Positions 1 through 12,900 of a stretch of DNA of 64,000 bases are shown here, one piece after another; the first letter of the stretch is position 1; every line of letters begins with the position of its first letter. Origin of the DNA: Mixophyes australis (lineage: Eukaryota > Chordata > Amphibia > Anura > Limnodynastidae). The translations under genes were made by a program, and so were the position numbers. The DNA lies in the NCBI GenBank assembly GCA_036250195.1, contig JAVHZZ010000009.1, positions 96,581,771-96,645,770 on the forward strand, in the 5' to 3' direction. The notes below the pieces were generated by a model, which worked only from the letters and a program-made list of their open reading frames with translations, made no database searches and had not been told where the DNA came from.

Positions 1-150
1 CCAGGGGGCAAGTCACGACTCAACAGCCTATTTTAAAGGGAAAAAATGCATACAGCCCAGTGACCCAGCCCAAGGTAGCCCACTATGGGACCGGCCCGGG
101 GGGGGCAGATGCTCCCTTGCCCCCCAGCCCAGCCTGCCCCTGATAGAGAC
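1..150. repeat. Interspersed repeat, copy 1 of 2
   Basis: This block matches 59935-60097 over most of its length, sharing the CAGCCTATTTTAAAGG and CAGCCCAAGGTAG segments and a GCCCAGCCTGCCC end. The left end is cut off by the window. The class is not identified. It shows no coding capacity. Confidence 0.6.
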
Positions 151-1541
151 AGGGTAAAGATGTAGCTTGATAGTGTTATTAGTAAATGCTAAAGTTGCAT
201 TACCCAATTTGTAAACAAAATAATAATGTAATTAGGTGTCAAACACAAGAGAGAATAGTGTCTGGATATTGTTATTATTGAATGCAAAAGTCACATTTTC
301 AATTTAAATGTGAATAAATACATACACGTATACAAATCAAATTAAATATAAACATTTTTTGTCTTGTCCTTTAAAAAACAAATTTCTTATTTGCTGCAGT
401 GGTTCAAAGGGAAACAGTTGCAATGATATACAGTATAGCCACTAGTTATTTAAGTGCTATTAGCTGGAGGGATCAATATGCAATCAGCCAATCAGAAGAG
501 GCTGATAGTCATCATCCTGACTTCGTATCGTTGCACCAACCCTTCAGCACCCGCAGGAGATACGCCTTCTAAAAGGCATATCTGTGGATGCGTCCATGTC
601 TGAGTTGCAGTTACATGAACACGCTCTTACTATACTCAATATACGCCTGCCCACCCATGTTCCTCCTCCCCAGATGCAAGTAGACATGAGTCAACGATAC
701 ACAAAAATGTATATATGGACATATGTATACCCAGTTTGGTGTGTATGTGCAGTATGAAAATGCGTATCTTATGCAAAAAGAAAAAAGTTTGTCCAATAAA
801 TGAGCCCCTATCTGAGCAAATAGGCAAGGAACCATTTGTGCCACTGACCAGATGCATCTGTTAACCATTTGGGCTCCACAAAGCAGATATTTTCTTTTCC
901 CCATATTGCTAAGTTGCCCGATCTGTGTCACAGTGCTTATAATGATTTCAAAATTATGGGTGGTTGAACAATTGAATTTATTCCAAATAGCTGTTTTACC
1001 AATTTTCATTGTTTAGTCTGCTTAAATGGAAAGGTTGTGAGCCTAAATCCCATAAAAAAAGATCTGTCTGTTCAACAGACATCTGTCCCTAGATGTCTAT
1101 TAAACACATGTTAGGTATGGTCATATTGGTCTCCCATATATAAGAAACTAAACGTTTTGCCTCGTTTTAAATTCCGAGGGCGCGCGACAGTATGATGAAT
1201 GATTCCACAGAACAGTATATAGCATACTTGCCAACTCTACCGGAATGTCCGAGAAACTCCCGAATTTCGGGTATATATATAATTTATATATACATATACA
1301 CAGTTGTTTATAATCGATATGTACAAATGCACAGGTTTCTGCTCCACTTTGGTCTATGAGATGCGGAAATTGGAACCTCACCTTTCTAGGTAACCGCACA
1401 AAGGGAGACATCTAACTAAATAACCAATACATGTTTATACATTTGTAACGGAATTTGCTGGCGCTATATAAATAAATGTTGATGATGATGCTGCACCACA
1501 CTAGTCAACCCCCCTAATGGAGAGCAGAACAGTCAGACCAG
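151..1541. other. Intergenic, AT-rich
   Basis: No gene is supported here; reading frames are short and unconserved in look. About 1222-1290 is a decayed piece of the CATACTTGCCAACT-ended MITE family that is seen intact at 33539. About 1450-1495 resembles the tail of the SINE-like repeat at 14545, with the GCGCTATATAAATAAATG motif followed by GATGATG. Confidence 0.5.
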
Positions 1542-1678
1542 AACCCCTTCTCAATAGGAATTTAAGTTTATTTACTCAAACCATATTTAAACAATTCTAG
1601 GACTGTATTAGATTATTAAATTGAATTGTTTAAATATGGTTTGAGTAAATAAATTTAAATTCCTGTTGAAAAGGGGTT
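1542..1678. repeat. Palindromic MITE
   Basis: A near-perfect inverted repeat of about 55-bp arms begins AACCCCTTCTCAA and ends TTGAAAAGGGGTT. It would fold into one long hairpin. No clear target-site duplication is visible and there is no coding capacity. Confidence 0.8.
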
Positions 1679-4131
1679 AAATACAGTGGCAAAAACAGGG
1701 ACTTACCAAAGCAAAAAAGGCAGCTGTACTAGGGCAGTACACTCACTGTACAGTCCCTGCATTGAATCCTGCACTAAAGTATTCTTTTTTTATTAATATT
1801 ATTATACAGTAAATGCTGATTCTAAAAGAATGTATGTGTGTCATAATTACTATTCAGTGTGTGTTTTAAATTATTTTATCTCCCTTTTCTCATAACACTT
1901 TTCCTCTATAAATTGTAATGCTTTGATTGTCCACTGCTTGACCGGCCTCAATTAAGAAGAAAAAGTGCCATGATCATGAGACATTCTGAACTACAGCTAC
2001 AGGAACTGTTTCAGATAAATGTGCTTTTTAATGGGAAATCACATGAAACCGACATAAATTAACACATTGTAGCAATTATAATAATTACTATTTCAGTTCT
2101 AATTATATCACACTTATGCACTATTTTCTCCTCTGCGTGCTCTTTACAGATCAGAGAAAAAGGCTGGGGCTTCTAAGAGGTTCAGGTCACAGGCAGATTT
2201 ATAAGCAAGGCACAAAAAAACACCTATTGTAAGCAGTCCTGTTATGGTTATAATGGCTCTTCCGTAATTTTTAGTACTAAGTTTGGATGATACATGAGGT
2301 TGGAAGAAGAGGCAGCTGCATCTATTTCCAGTAGGCTCAGTTGCAAAATGGCACAAATTATGCTGTATTTAAAATGTGATGTAACACTAAATACTATTTA
2401 GAGTGCTTCATCCTATTGTTTGTTTTTGGATTCCATATCACTAGTGACTGAGTGGAATCCAGGTTCAAGCCCATTAATGTAGGGTTAGCCTTGACCTTAC
2501 CCAGTAGTCGACTGGAGTTATGCTGAGCTAAGCACTGACAGTACAGAAAGTAGCGGAGGGTCAGTGTTCCGAGTGATAGACTAGCGAGAGCCATCCCGAG
2601 CTGCAGAGACACCAAATTTATTTGTGGGCATGCTGGGACTAATAGTGCACCCAACCTGAGTTTGTTGATTCAACCAGCTTAGTGAGTAAGACTGGAAACC
2701 TGATCATGTACTTGCATCCTGTGTGATGCTCCAAATCTAGTGAGAGGGAAAATGGGCATGTGAGTGGTATGGAGAACAAACTAATGTTGGGAGATCAGGA
2801 AAGCTGTTGATGTGGACACAGTGTCGGAACTACCATTGGTGCAACAGGTTTGGTGCACCGGGGCCCATTGAGATAAAGGGGCCCGCTCCACAGGGAACTA
2901 GCGAGCTGTGTGACCTGGTTCCCTCCTACCACTTCCCTGCACTGGGGCACACAGCTCGCTAGTTCCGCCATTGGGTGGACATTATAGTGGTCAAAAGAGT
3001 GACTGTCCGCTCTTCGGTGACCCGAGACAATTATTTACCTGCCAGCATGAGTAGCCAGTTTTTGAACTGTCAAAGTCCAGCACTGACTGTGCTTTTAACT
3101 CACCCAAGCCAAAGAAAAAAAATAAAAAATAAAACAAGAAACTGAAAGACATGAAATTATTATTTTTTTCTAATAATTTTTCTTTATTCTGTTTGAACAT
3201 TGTAATTTGTGATATTTCACTGATAACAGCTGCATAATGTTTCCCCATCACAGCTCGGACACAACAATTAGCTGAAGCAAACAACTGGATGGTCGTATAC
3301 TAGATATTTCATGCACTGAAGTGAGAGCTTGTTCCAGGGAACTCAAATCTAGAAAGGGAGGTAAAATGGTAGTTACATCAGATGTAAGAGTCCATATTGC
3401 TTATATGGCTATATAATAATGATAATTTATCACTAAATGTAAAGCAAAATTTAACTTAAGTTTAAAACAGAGCTGTGTATTATTTTGCTGATAGTGTCCT
3501 TTTAAGTTGAGAAAATAAAAAATAAGTGAATGTGCGTAGTTGTTCTATATGTTCACCACACACAACTACATTTGCCTCTGGGTTTCCTCAGTACTCAAAC
3601 AACCACTGAGGTGTTTTTATTACTGTGTTGTTTATCACCACCCTAAGGCACCGAGCGAGGCCTGATAAATTCAGGTAGGAGAACTACATTTTGTCTCACA
3701 AAAAGACCTTTAGGGTCCCAATACTTTAAAATGTAAGTATTCTTTTTTATTTGGCCAGTAAATTGTATAAATGATATACAAATCCATATGTCAGAATGCA
3801 TAATGAACATATCATAGAGAAACCTAAATTAGTTCAGTAGGCCCCCACGATACTTGAGTACCACCAGTTTTCCATTGATTGAACATAACAAAGTAAAGAT
3901 GTTGATAAAACACAAAGGGCAATTACCAGTGGAGGAACCTCAAGGGGTGTGGCCCCCCTGACAAGCTCCTGCAATACTCCCCAAGGCCCCCCTCTGCAGT
4001 GGGTGGCGCAGTGGCTTCATGCACCAGCAGGGCCGGCATCAGAAATTGTGGGGCCCAGTACAGATAAAACCGGTAGGCACCTCCCTGACATTCTGCTCTC
4101 TCCTACCTTTTCATCCAGCTTTGACTGCCTT
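1679..4131. other. Intergenic with repeat fragments
   Basis: No gene is supported. About 2820-2970 and 3919-4128 contain GC-richer repeat sequence (CGGAACTACC and GGGGCCC motifs) related in style to 6012-6265. The second block appears to be interrupted by the MITE at 4132. Confidence 0.45.
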
Positions 4132-4276
4132 GGGGTAAATGTATCAAGCTGAGAGCTTTCCGGCGCGTTTGAACAACCAATCAGATTCTAGCTATCATTT
4201 ATTTAGTGCATTCTACAAAATGATAGCTATAATCTGACTGGTTGCTGGAAAACTCTCAGCTTGATACATTTACCCC
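4132..4276. repeat. Palindromic Harbinger-like MITE, CTT duplication
   Basis: Inverted repeats GGGGTAAATGTATCAAGCTG and its complement close a hairpin. CTT flanks both ends (4129-4131 and 4277-4279), a 3-bp target duplication typical of PIF/Harbinger elements. The interior CCAATCAGATTCTAGCT is shared with the MITEs at 5428 and 24725. Confidence 0.8.
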
Positions 4277-5427
4277 CTTGGTGTTGCTGATGGTGTCTTC
4301 AGGTCAGTTACTGTTTGTCCGGATACTGAAATGGTGGGGTCCTGTTTGGAAAAGAGTTAGTTACTATTCATCTCAAGGGATGCAGAGCAATGACTAAACA
4401 CTAGGCCACTCTAACCCAGACATTAAAATAATAACACCCACATTTAATAATTAATCGCCTTGCGCCCAATCAGCCCAACATTAAATTAATAGTGTTTACG
4501 GTTAATAAATAAGCATCCATCTCAACCAACCCCCCCATTAAAAGTATGCCCTTTTAATTTCTACATGCATCCCTGTCTACTCTTTACAGAGCAGAGAAGG
4601 GTGCCCTGGAGGCTACAGCAGCATCGTGCCGTGCCCATACCAACATTTTACTATGGGGCCTGGCTACGCACTGTTTCTGCCCCTAGTAATCAATAATACA
4701 AAAAGTATATCTCGAATCTTGAAATATGAACACTAAGAAGAAAATACTAATTCATATATTATGAAACAATATCTTGTAATGTTTACAAATGCAAACACAA
4801 AAATTCCCTAGATGACAGAACTTTATATATTTTCAATTGTGCATTGTATCACTAGTTAGTGGATTGCCTTGTTATTGTATGTCATCATTCTGCAGTTAAC
4901 TACAATAATCCTTCACTCTAGGAGAAATAAAAAGGGACAGTTGGGAATTATGCCTGAATTAAGTCTACAGTTCCAAAGAAAAACATGTAAGTATCTAATT
5001 CCAATTTTTTTTTTAATATATGCAGGCTGGAGATGAATAAAAGAATATAGACTACACACAATTGTCTACTTCAACACTGTAACAGGAGCCTATGATTAAA
5101 GTGCGAACTGTTGCGGATTTGATCCTGTCAGGTATGTATTACCCAAGTAGTCACTGCAGGTGCTCATTATGCAGTCGCTGCATACAACAAGATAAATGCC
5201 TTAAGGAGCAAAGTGGAAACGAAAGGCATCTCACTAACCATGTAAATGAATTAGCTATTAGGACAACAAGGATTTCTGCAGATAAATTCTTCATGCCATG
5301 CACCGTGGGTGAGAAAGTGTCTACATTTTAAAGCAAAGATCCTTTGGGGGGAAGTTGTATTCTAGAACCCTGTTACCTTACATTCTATTACACATCACTT
5401 AACAGGAGAAATGTATAAAAAGATGAA
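4277..5427. other. Intergenic
   Basis: No gene or well-bounded element is recognised. About 4555-4685 is repeat-like (TATGGGGCCTGGCTACGC). The 79-codon frame at 5092-5331 has no recognisable domain. Confidence 0.4.
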
Positions 5428-5602
5428 GGGCTAGATTTACTAAGCTGTGGGTTTGAAAAAGTGGGGATGTTGCCTATAGCAACCAATCAGATTCTAGCTG
5501 TTATTTTGTAGAAAGTACTAAATAAATGAAAGCTAGAATCTGATTGGATGCTATAGGCAACATCCCCACTTTTTCAAACCCGCAGCTTAGTAAATCTAGC
5601 CC
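5428..5602. repeat. Palindromic Harbinger-like MITE, GAA duplication
   Basis: The arms GGGCTAGATTTACTAAGC and complement run almost the whole length, with GAA on both sides (5425-5427 and 5603-5605). It is a close copy of the element at 24725-24899, so one MITE family amplified recently. Confidence 0.85.
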
Positions 5603-6545
5603 GAAGTATCAGGTATAATATAAACTACATCTCAAATTTGTACTCAAGTAGTATCACAAAAGAGCAACAAAATAAAAGTGAATGCAGCAAAATGCAGCTG
5701 ATTGTTAGGCTTCACTATATAGACTGTATTTTTATTAGCTTAGCATTTGCTATGAGCAAGCTATGCTGCTTTGTATACCTCTATTCTTTGTTAGCCAGAG
5801 TATATAAAATGTAGTCAGATTATTAATTTATGCTTTAATAAAAAATGACCTTCCCATTAAAATGTCTTTAAAATTTTAAGTGTTTGATTAAGCAAGAAAA
5901 ATCACAAAGACCTAGAGACTAGGGACGAGATCTGGTGTATCTTAGTCTAGGGCTTGCAACAATATTATTACTAAACACAGAAAATGTACTTATATATTAT
6001 AGACATGATTGTAGCTAGTAGCGGAACTACCACAAGTGCAGGAGGTGGTGTGGCTGCTATGGCCCCAGCGGTGAGGGTGACATGGCAATTCCGGTCTACC
6101 CTACTAATACCCCCACTCTTCCCTTCTGAGCATGCACCAGCCCTGTGCAAGCTAAGAAGAGCAGAGTGTGAGCCTCGGTTAGATGGACGGGCATTGGCAG
6201 GCACTCCTGCTAATTATCTTGTGGGGCCTGGGGTTGCCATGTTCCGCTCTTGGTTATGCATTTCACCTTCTAACTGATAAACAATGGAAACATATTTTAT
6301 TTTTAAACTGTTAAATGCTTGATAATTGTTTGCAATATATAGTGTACAGATGACATTATTGTATATAAAAATTACTGTACAATATAGCTGTAGAGTCAGG
6401 GAATAATGATGTTGTTGCTTGTAGTTGGTGCTTTGTGAAATTACTTGTGTCATATGACTAATCTTGATAGTGTCCCATTATGGTATTTATAACTAAAGGC
6501 AAACCACACTTGAGTAGTATATGGAATTGGGGGGAATTCGCAGTG
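5603..6545. other. Intergenic with one repeat
   Basis: No gene is supported. About 6012-6265 is a GC-richer interspersed repeat that starts AGTAGCGGAACTACC and ends GTTCCGCTCTTGGTTATGC. Its open frames on both strands are only a consequence of composition. Confidence 0.45.
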
Positions 6546-6559
6546 CCCCCTATCAGAAA

Positions 6560-6960
6560 ATTAAAAAACTAGTGGGCTAAACAGTGGTGACCCGTTCCTG
6601 CCTGGTCACACCAGTGCAGGAAGAAGATAAATATCTCGAAGTACGCGCAGGAAATCGAGCACCCAATAGGAAGGCAGCGATCTATGAACAAATCATCTAA
6701 TAGACATAAACCCATGTATTTGATAAAGTCCAGGTGAAGGGGCAGTAAATGAAAGGCAGATTTGATGTCCAATTTTGCCATAAGGGCCCCGTGGCCGAAG
6801 GGTCTAACCAACCTAGGGCAGAATCGAAAGACTGGTAGCAAACTGAGCTATAGAAGGAGTCAATCGCATTGTTAACCAATTTTCCCGACGGGTACGACAG
6901 ATGTTGAATAAGGCAGTATTTTCCCACTGCCTTCTTGGGCACAACATCGACTGGGGACAA
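6560..6960 (-). pseudogene. DIRS-type reverse transcriptase fragment
   Basis: Two minus-strand frames read as consecutive pieces of one reverse transcriptase. The upstream piece has a VVPKK motif followed by LSYPSGKLVN and SVCYQSFD. After a frameshift near 6830 comes GHGALMAKLDIKSAFHLLPL, then CLPIGCSISCAYFE and FFLHW. The LDIKSAFHLLPLH and GCSISCAYFE motifs are characteristic of DIRS-like tyrosine-recombinase retrotransposons and not of L1 or gypsy. The catalytic aspartate pair motif is not reached. No recombinase, gag or terminal repeat is visible, so this is a dead internal fragment. Assignment rests on motif recognition only. Confidence 0.8.
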
Positions 6961-7735
6961 GACAAAATTAGTATGGGGCAGAGAAGGACTGGACTGAGAG
7001 TGTGTCCTAAGTGCCTTTTACAGGGGGGTGGGCTACCTTGGGCTGAGTCACTGGGCCACCTGTATTTTATTTTCCTTTTAAATGTTTCTAAAAGGATGCT
7101 AAGTCAAGTCTTGCCACCCGGGCTAAAGTTTGCCAGCCCTCCCCTGATCACAATACTTGTCAACCTCACCCTATTGGTGAGCAAATCACTCTATAAGAAC
7201 AGTGGCTGCTATAGGTTCTCCAGGTCTTAGAGTTGGCAGACCAGTATAGTAACAAGTCCTAGTAGGCATTAACATGCATGACAGGACCCAGGACAGCAAC
7301 TGGCTGGTGAGTATAGCTATAAATGTTTATACAATAGTAAAGAATAATAAATAAAGCATGAAAAATGTGTTCGATTCAAAGCAAATAGACTGACAACGTA
7401 AGTAGTGGACTACATCATGTGTATGATATGTTTTTACTTCATACCATAATCATAGCTAACAGTCTTCAGAAATGAATCTATTGTCTTATTGTTCATAACA
7501 GAGACAAGGGCTGCTACCCTCAACCCAACAACTCTTACATGAGGAGGTAACTGTTGAGCCCACAAGAAATACATCAACATATGGCCAAATCAGAAATCCT
7601 TACATATATTGTGGTCCAAAAATACATACTTACACATATGTTTTCACTTATAGGAACAACCAAGCAATATGACAGCCATGCTGTAGAGCAGGAACCTGCT
7701 GATGGATTTGTTACCTGCAGCGGAAGAGAAAGACA
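6961..7735. other. Intergenic
   Basis: No gene is supported. About 7150-7245 contains a decayed piece of the CATACTTGCCAAC MITE family (ACTTGTCAACC to GAGTTGGCAG). Confidence 0.4.
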
Positions 7736-8048
7736 CCATCATTATCATTTATTTATATAGCGCCACTAATTCCGCAGTGTTGTACAGAGAATAATTGTCA
7801 CTCAGATCAGTCCCTGCCCCGTTGGAGTTTACTAAAGTCTAAACTCCCTAACACACACAGACAGAAACACTAACTAGGGTCAATTTAATAGCAGCCAATC
7901 AAACTACTACCGGAGCACCCGGAGGAAACCCACGCAAACACGGGGAGAACATACAAACTCCACACAGATAAGGCCATGGTCGGGAATCAAACTAATGACC
8001 CCAATTTTGTGAGGTAGAAGTGCTAAACACTGATCCACCGTGCTGCCC
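7736..8048 (-). repeat. SINE-like dispersed repeat
   Basis: It holds the motif GGAGGAAACCCACGCAAAC followed by GGGGAGAACATACAAACTCC and a CACCGTGCTGCCC end. I recognise this motif set from dispersed repeats of fish and amphibian genomes. An opposite-oriented copy lies at 14545-14823. The left side carries TTTATATAGCGCCACTAAT next to a short CAT-rich tract, matching the repeat's tail. The strand is set by that tail and is tentative. Confidence 0.65.
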
Positions 8049-9480
8049 ATGTGAGCAGCTTGACCAATAGCTGCCCTATCAAACGACCCTCTAATATAAA
8101 TGGCAATTAAATGATTTTAGACTCATCTCAACACAATTTATGTAATCCTAAAGTCAGAAGATGGGGCAAATTAATTATTAAATGATTAAGACCAGTAAGA
8201 TCAGCAGTCACACCGATGCTCACACAATCATGTGCATGGATAATAATTTAGTAGAAATGACCGTGGCAATGAATGTTTTCACAGGGTCAGTGAGTGAGCT
8301 TAACTCCAATGTTATGTCGGTTACGTCACAATTGCACCACTATTTAATTTAAGTACTTACCAGTTGTCTCCGGTTCATCTAGAAGTTGGCCAGAACACCA
8401 GCAACTTCCACCACTGCTTCACCAAGGCTCAGTGTTCTCATTAGAGGTGGCAGAGGTAGAAGCCTTGGTAGCCAACTACTAGAACCCCGGAGCTCTAAAA
8501 TGAGAAAATAATAATAGTTTATTCTATTAATGAAAAACATATTTTGTTACATTTATTTTATTTACTATTATGTTATTAATAAACATTTAAATTGAAAAAA
8601 TGTTTTTATTGGCTTTCGGTGTTCTTATCCATTTGGTGGTCCGTCTCCTTTAAAAATGGTTTTGACCTGTCCCAATTAACGACGGATATACAAAAATAGA
8701 TGTGGGCTAACATTTTAATATACTGTTTATTCTAATTGCTCTGTCCTATAAATGCTTTTTCTTACTCAAATAAATAGCATATAGGTGTAGTTGGAATATA
8801 CTTATACTAATGATGACTGAAATTTGTGTCTCTTATAAGCACCTTTATTTACTCAAATAAGTAACACAATAAATGGTTTTGTAATTATTATAATTATTAT
8901 AATATACGGTCTATATTTACTGCTGCCCTGATAAAGCAGAGTTCACCAGTCTGCCTAGTGAAACACTGGTAAACATATATGGTAATCTGTGCCATTTGAA
9001 GGATACAAACAAGTATGTTTATTGTAATAGCTGTATAATTAGAGGTCATCAGTAATTTACCTTGTCTTCTGAGAGTAACAATTAAATAATTGTAGCAAAA
9101 CCTAGATGTCTTACTGAATTCTTCTAAGAACAGTATAGAAGTAATGTACTTTCAGATACTTCTTCACACTATAGAAAATTTTAAATGGACATACGCAATA
9201 TTTGTATTGATTTTTAGATATGGTGGTGTGCATTTGTTTTTGAAATTTTTAACTTTTAATGCATTTGTAATAAAAGTAAAATTTGAGCAGAATAGAAATT
9301 TTCTTTTCTTTTTTTCCCCAAATACTTTAATTATCTGTGGTGTGCGCAGTATATGTTACACAACAGTGTAGTCTAGTACAATTAGGACTATCTTGTTACC
9401 AATTGATCCTTTCAGTCTGTGTTCCCTGCCTTCTGTATTCACTTTTGCATTTTTGAACACAGTGCACACTGGACACTAGG
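8049..9480. other. Intergenic, AT-rich
   Basis: No gene, repeat boundary or RNA gene is recognised. The frame at 9144-9371 is AT-rich and low-complexity. Confidence 0.4.
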
Positions 9481-9808
9481 GGCCTGATTCATTAAGGATC
9501 TTAACTTAAGAAACTTCTTATTTAAGTCTCCTGAACAAAACCATGTTACAATGCAAGGGGTGCAAATTAGTGTTCTGTTTTGCACATAAGTTAAATACTG
9601 GCTGTTTTTTAATATAGCACACAAATATCAACTTTAAATGTCAGTGTACAAATAAGCTATCAAGTATTTGTGTGCTACATGAAAAAACAGTCAGTATTTA
9701 ACTTATGTGCAAAACAGAATACTAATTTGCACCCCTTGCATTGTGACATGGTTTTGTCCAGGAGACTTAAATAAATTATTTAGTTAAGATCCTTAATGAA
9801 TCAGGCCC
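9481..9808. repeat. Long palindromic MITE, TAG duplication
   Basis: Arms GGGCCTGATTCATTAAGGAT and complement extend about 150 bp each around a short loop. TAG flanks both ends (9478-9480 and 9809-9811), a 3-bp duplication consistent with Harbinger-type insertion. Confidence 0.85.
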
Positions 9809-10989
9809 TAGGGTAGTAATGACAGACTATGACTATTAAAGTAGAGGTACATTTTCACAGAGCTCTGTATTTTAGGGGTTCAAATTGAAAAATATATGGT
9901 AAAGGTCTTTCTATCTTACCTAACCACTTTCTATACACACTAAATTTGTTTTATTGTGTATATGGAATTTAACTGTCCTGAAGGGAAGCTGACTATATTG
10001 AGCCCTCTGTCTATAATGTCCACTGCACCACATAGTATTTACAACATCATCAGATTTGAATAGAGTAGTGCAAAAATCTAAACAAAAAAACCCCACAATA
10101 ACACTCCAGATTAACTGAGTGTTTTCAATGAAATTATTATTGGTTCTATTACAACTAATCAATAACCACAAAATGAAAGATAGTGATTGTTGAAGCAGAT
10201 TCTTACTTGTAGGGGAATCATGATCTGAGGAGAATCAATATAGAGGGGGTCATGATCTGAAAGAAAATCAATATGGGGGGAGATTCCCTCTATCCCATTT
10301 CAGTTGGGAGGTATGTCTGGAACATCCACTTGGAAAGAGTCATATCACTAATAAGGTGGTTCCTGAGACCTCACCTCCCTGCCCTGTATCACCCAGCAAC
10401 CATTGACCTTCACTGTGAGCTTATACATGCTGTGTGTGTAATAAATATGTATGTTATATTAAAATGTGTGTATTATATGCTGCATGATATGTGTTATGTA
10501 TTGTCTGATATGCATTTATTCATATTGTATGCTATGAGATAATTGTGGTGGGAAATCTTTTATAAACTGTCTAATTTGTATTGCATAAGTTGCTTTAATT
10601 AACAACATATACTGCTATAGGTAGAAATGCTAATTATCCCTCTTCTGGCAGGACAGTCCCAAGTTGAAGGATCTGCCCCACAGTCCTGCACAGTCAGTGT
10701 TTCTTTTTTTTAGAAAACACCACATGTGTAAAAGTGTCTACCTGGTCATGACCAGTCCACCTTACACCAACACCGCTACTCCAGCAACTATTCTGCCCAA
10801 ACCGTTCCAGTCCAACCCAGGAAGGAGACAACAACAGTTACTCAGGAAAAAATTATGAAGATTTTTAGTTCTGTCAACCCTCCCAGTTTTTCAGGGACCC
10901 TCAACAATTGACCTTACCTTTTAGTTTTCTAGATTGGCTAAATCTGAGATCAACATCAGCAGTCTTCATCTTCTACATCTAGAAACTGT
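9809..10989. other. Intergenic
   Basis: No gene is supported. 10195-10290 contains imperfect direct repeats of ATCATGATCTGA and AATCAATAT. From about 10640 onward the sequence may already belong to the LINE remnant that follows. Confidence 0.35.
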
Positions 10990-11660
10990 GATCACCATCT
11001 CACTGCCCTGGACAACCTAACTTGATTGTATTTCTCATTGCTCCCTTATGTTTAAGTTATTTTTCTGTGGTTACTCATTCTCAAACTTCTATTGAAGCCA
11101 CAATTTTTCACAAGTCATCTTTCTTATTATCACTTGGTGACATTATCCATAGGATGACAACACCCCCCCCCCCCCTCCCTCCTCCATCACACTTTTTATC
11201 CATGTTGGTCCCAACTACTCCTAACACTCCTGAACTTCTCTCCTGTATTAATTCTTTAAATACAATATTCTCTACACAATTACTTGCTTTTCAATCTTAC
11301 AATCATCTTTGTTGCCTCTTAATCCTTCCATACGTGTCATTCTGATTCAGCACATCACAGAAGTACAGCAAACCTTACATATTCCACACATTTCACATAC
11401 TGCTCTCCTGTCACTTTTCAAATCTTTTAAATTTGCATGTTCTGTCTATAACAAAACATTCTACTTCCTTGATCACTTCCTCTCAAACAGCCCCCACCAT
11501 CTGGCAATAACAGAGACATGGCTTACATAATCAGACACTTATGCAACTATTCCACATGGTAGTTTTAACTTCACCGACTCCTCCAGGCCTGGAAGCACAA
11601 AAGGAGGTTGAGTTGCCCACTCGGTGTGTTCCATCACTCGTGTTTCCATCTTTTTATGTA
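10990..11660 (+). pseudogene. LINE endonuclease N-terminal fragment (CR1/L2-like)
   Basis: Plus-strand frames here contain KTFYFLDHFLSN and then HHLAITETWLT (ending 11530). That is the start of the apurinic-like endonuclease of CR1/L2-type LINE ORF2, where the glutamate of ITETWL is catalytic. Past an in-frame stop the sequence still reads HGSFNFTDSSRPGS and a GG-V-VA motif, as in this family. The upstream frame (11022-11345) is in another phase and contains a proline tract from a C-run at 11163. No reverse transcriptase is present. It is a short, decayed piece, and the clade is uncertain. Confidence 0.6.
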
Positions 11661-12680
11661 AATTCATTATCTCACCCATGGCACATTAAAGAATTGTAGA
11701 ACATATTTGGCAGAAGTCACATACTTCTCATGAGTTCCTCAAAAATGCCATTATTTACAAAATAATAGCAGACATGAAAACAAAGGGTATGGAGGACCCG
11801 CTCATTAGAGAACTTACATTCTAAATGGAATGTAAGCTGAAACAAAAAGAGCTAGTTTGGCTTAGAGTGGAGATTGGGATAGTTGTGAGGGTGCATTAGT
11901 GTGAAAAGTGTTATCGAGGATAAGTTCACCTCTAAAAAAGATTTGTGTTTTCAAAGAGCTTCTAAAAATTAGTGTTTTAGCCGTAATTTCTAACCAATTC
12001 CACTTTCAAGTTAGAACCCTATATTTAAATATTGTAGGCATTGCATTTTCAATTAAAACTTATATATAGTCTTGTCACAAGATGGACATTAACTCTTATG
12101 TTTTGGTGTGTGATTACAATGATTGACAGACAACTATTGTAAAAAGAATAATACAAATCTTTATTATGAAAGTTACATATAAAATTAATAGGTACTTAGC
12201 TGTGAAATACAATTTGATTTTTTGAGAAATGTTGTGATCTGAAGAATTCCGCTGCTTAATAGGACTTCAGGATAATTTGTTGGACAGTTTTCGTCACATT
12301 CCAATTGGGTGTTGGCTTCCTAGTGACACTCCAACCCCCCGTATAATTTACAAAACTGACATTCAAATTGGTTAACATTAGATCAAAACTGTCTCCCATT
12401 GATTTACCCAAAGAAAGCATTTAGCGGTATTCATATCTTAACAACTAACGCAAGATACTTTAAATCTAATGGCGATTTTGTAAAATATCCCACTAAGATT
12501 TAGGAGGACTTTTTAACCAACTTATACCTTTTGAAAGGTTCATTCCTAAATTGTAAGCTCATTCGGGTGAGGCCATCTTTATCTTCTGTTTCTTATCATT
12601 GTATCATCATCAGCAGCAGCTATTTATAAGTCAAGCAGAAGTGCTAACCACTAAGCCACCATACTGCCTATAGTGTATGT
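11661..12680. other. Intergenic
   Basis: No gene is supported. About 12550-12680 resembles a worn copy of the SINE-like repeat, with GTGCTAACCACTAAGCCACC and an ATCATCATC tract. Confidence 0.4.
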
Positions 12681-12689
12681 TATCAGTGG

Positions 12690-12900
12690 CGCACGCAGGG
12701 GGGGTTTCTGAGTCTCCAGAACCCCCCCCCCCCCTGCGCTAACTAAGTGGCCGCTATAGCTGCACTGTCCTATACAGCAGCTGCGACGCTATCAAAGAAG
12801 CGTCCGCGGCGGTGCTGTAGTGTATACAGCACCGCCGTGGACGCTTCTTAGACAGCGCCGCGGCTGCTGTATAGGACAGCGCTGAAGAAACGGAACTGCA
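12690..12900. repeat. GC-rich hairpin repeat
   Basis: The repeat starts GTGGCGCACGCAGGGGGGG and includes a C-run. From 12762 to 12882 it forms a near-perfect hairpin with arms of about 58 bp, sharply GC-rich against AT-rich flanks. It is probably a foldback MITE. No RNA-gene signature is recognised. Confidence 0.7.

Noticed and set aside
7736..8048. tRNA gene
   Set aside because: The CGGGAATCAAACT box looks B-box-like, but no cloverleaf can be drawn and the segment matches a dispersed repeat with another copy at 14545.
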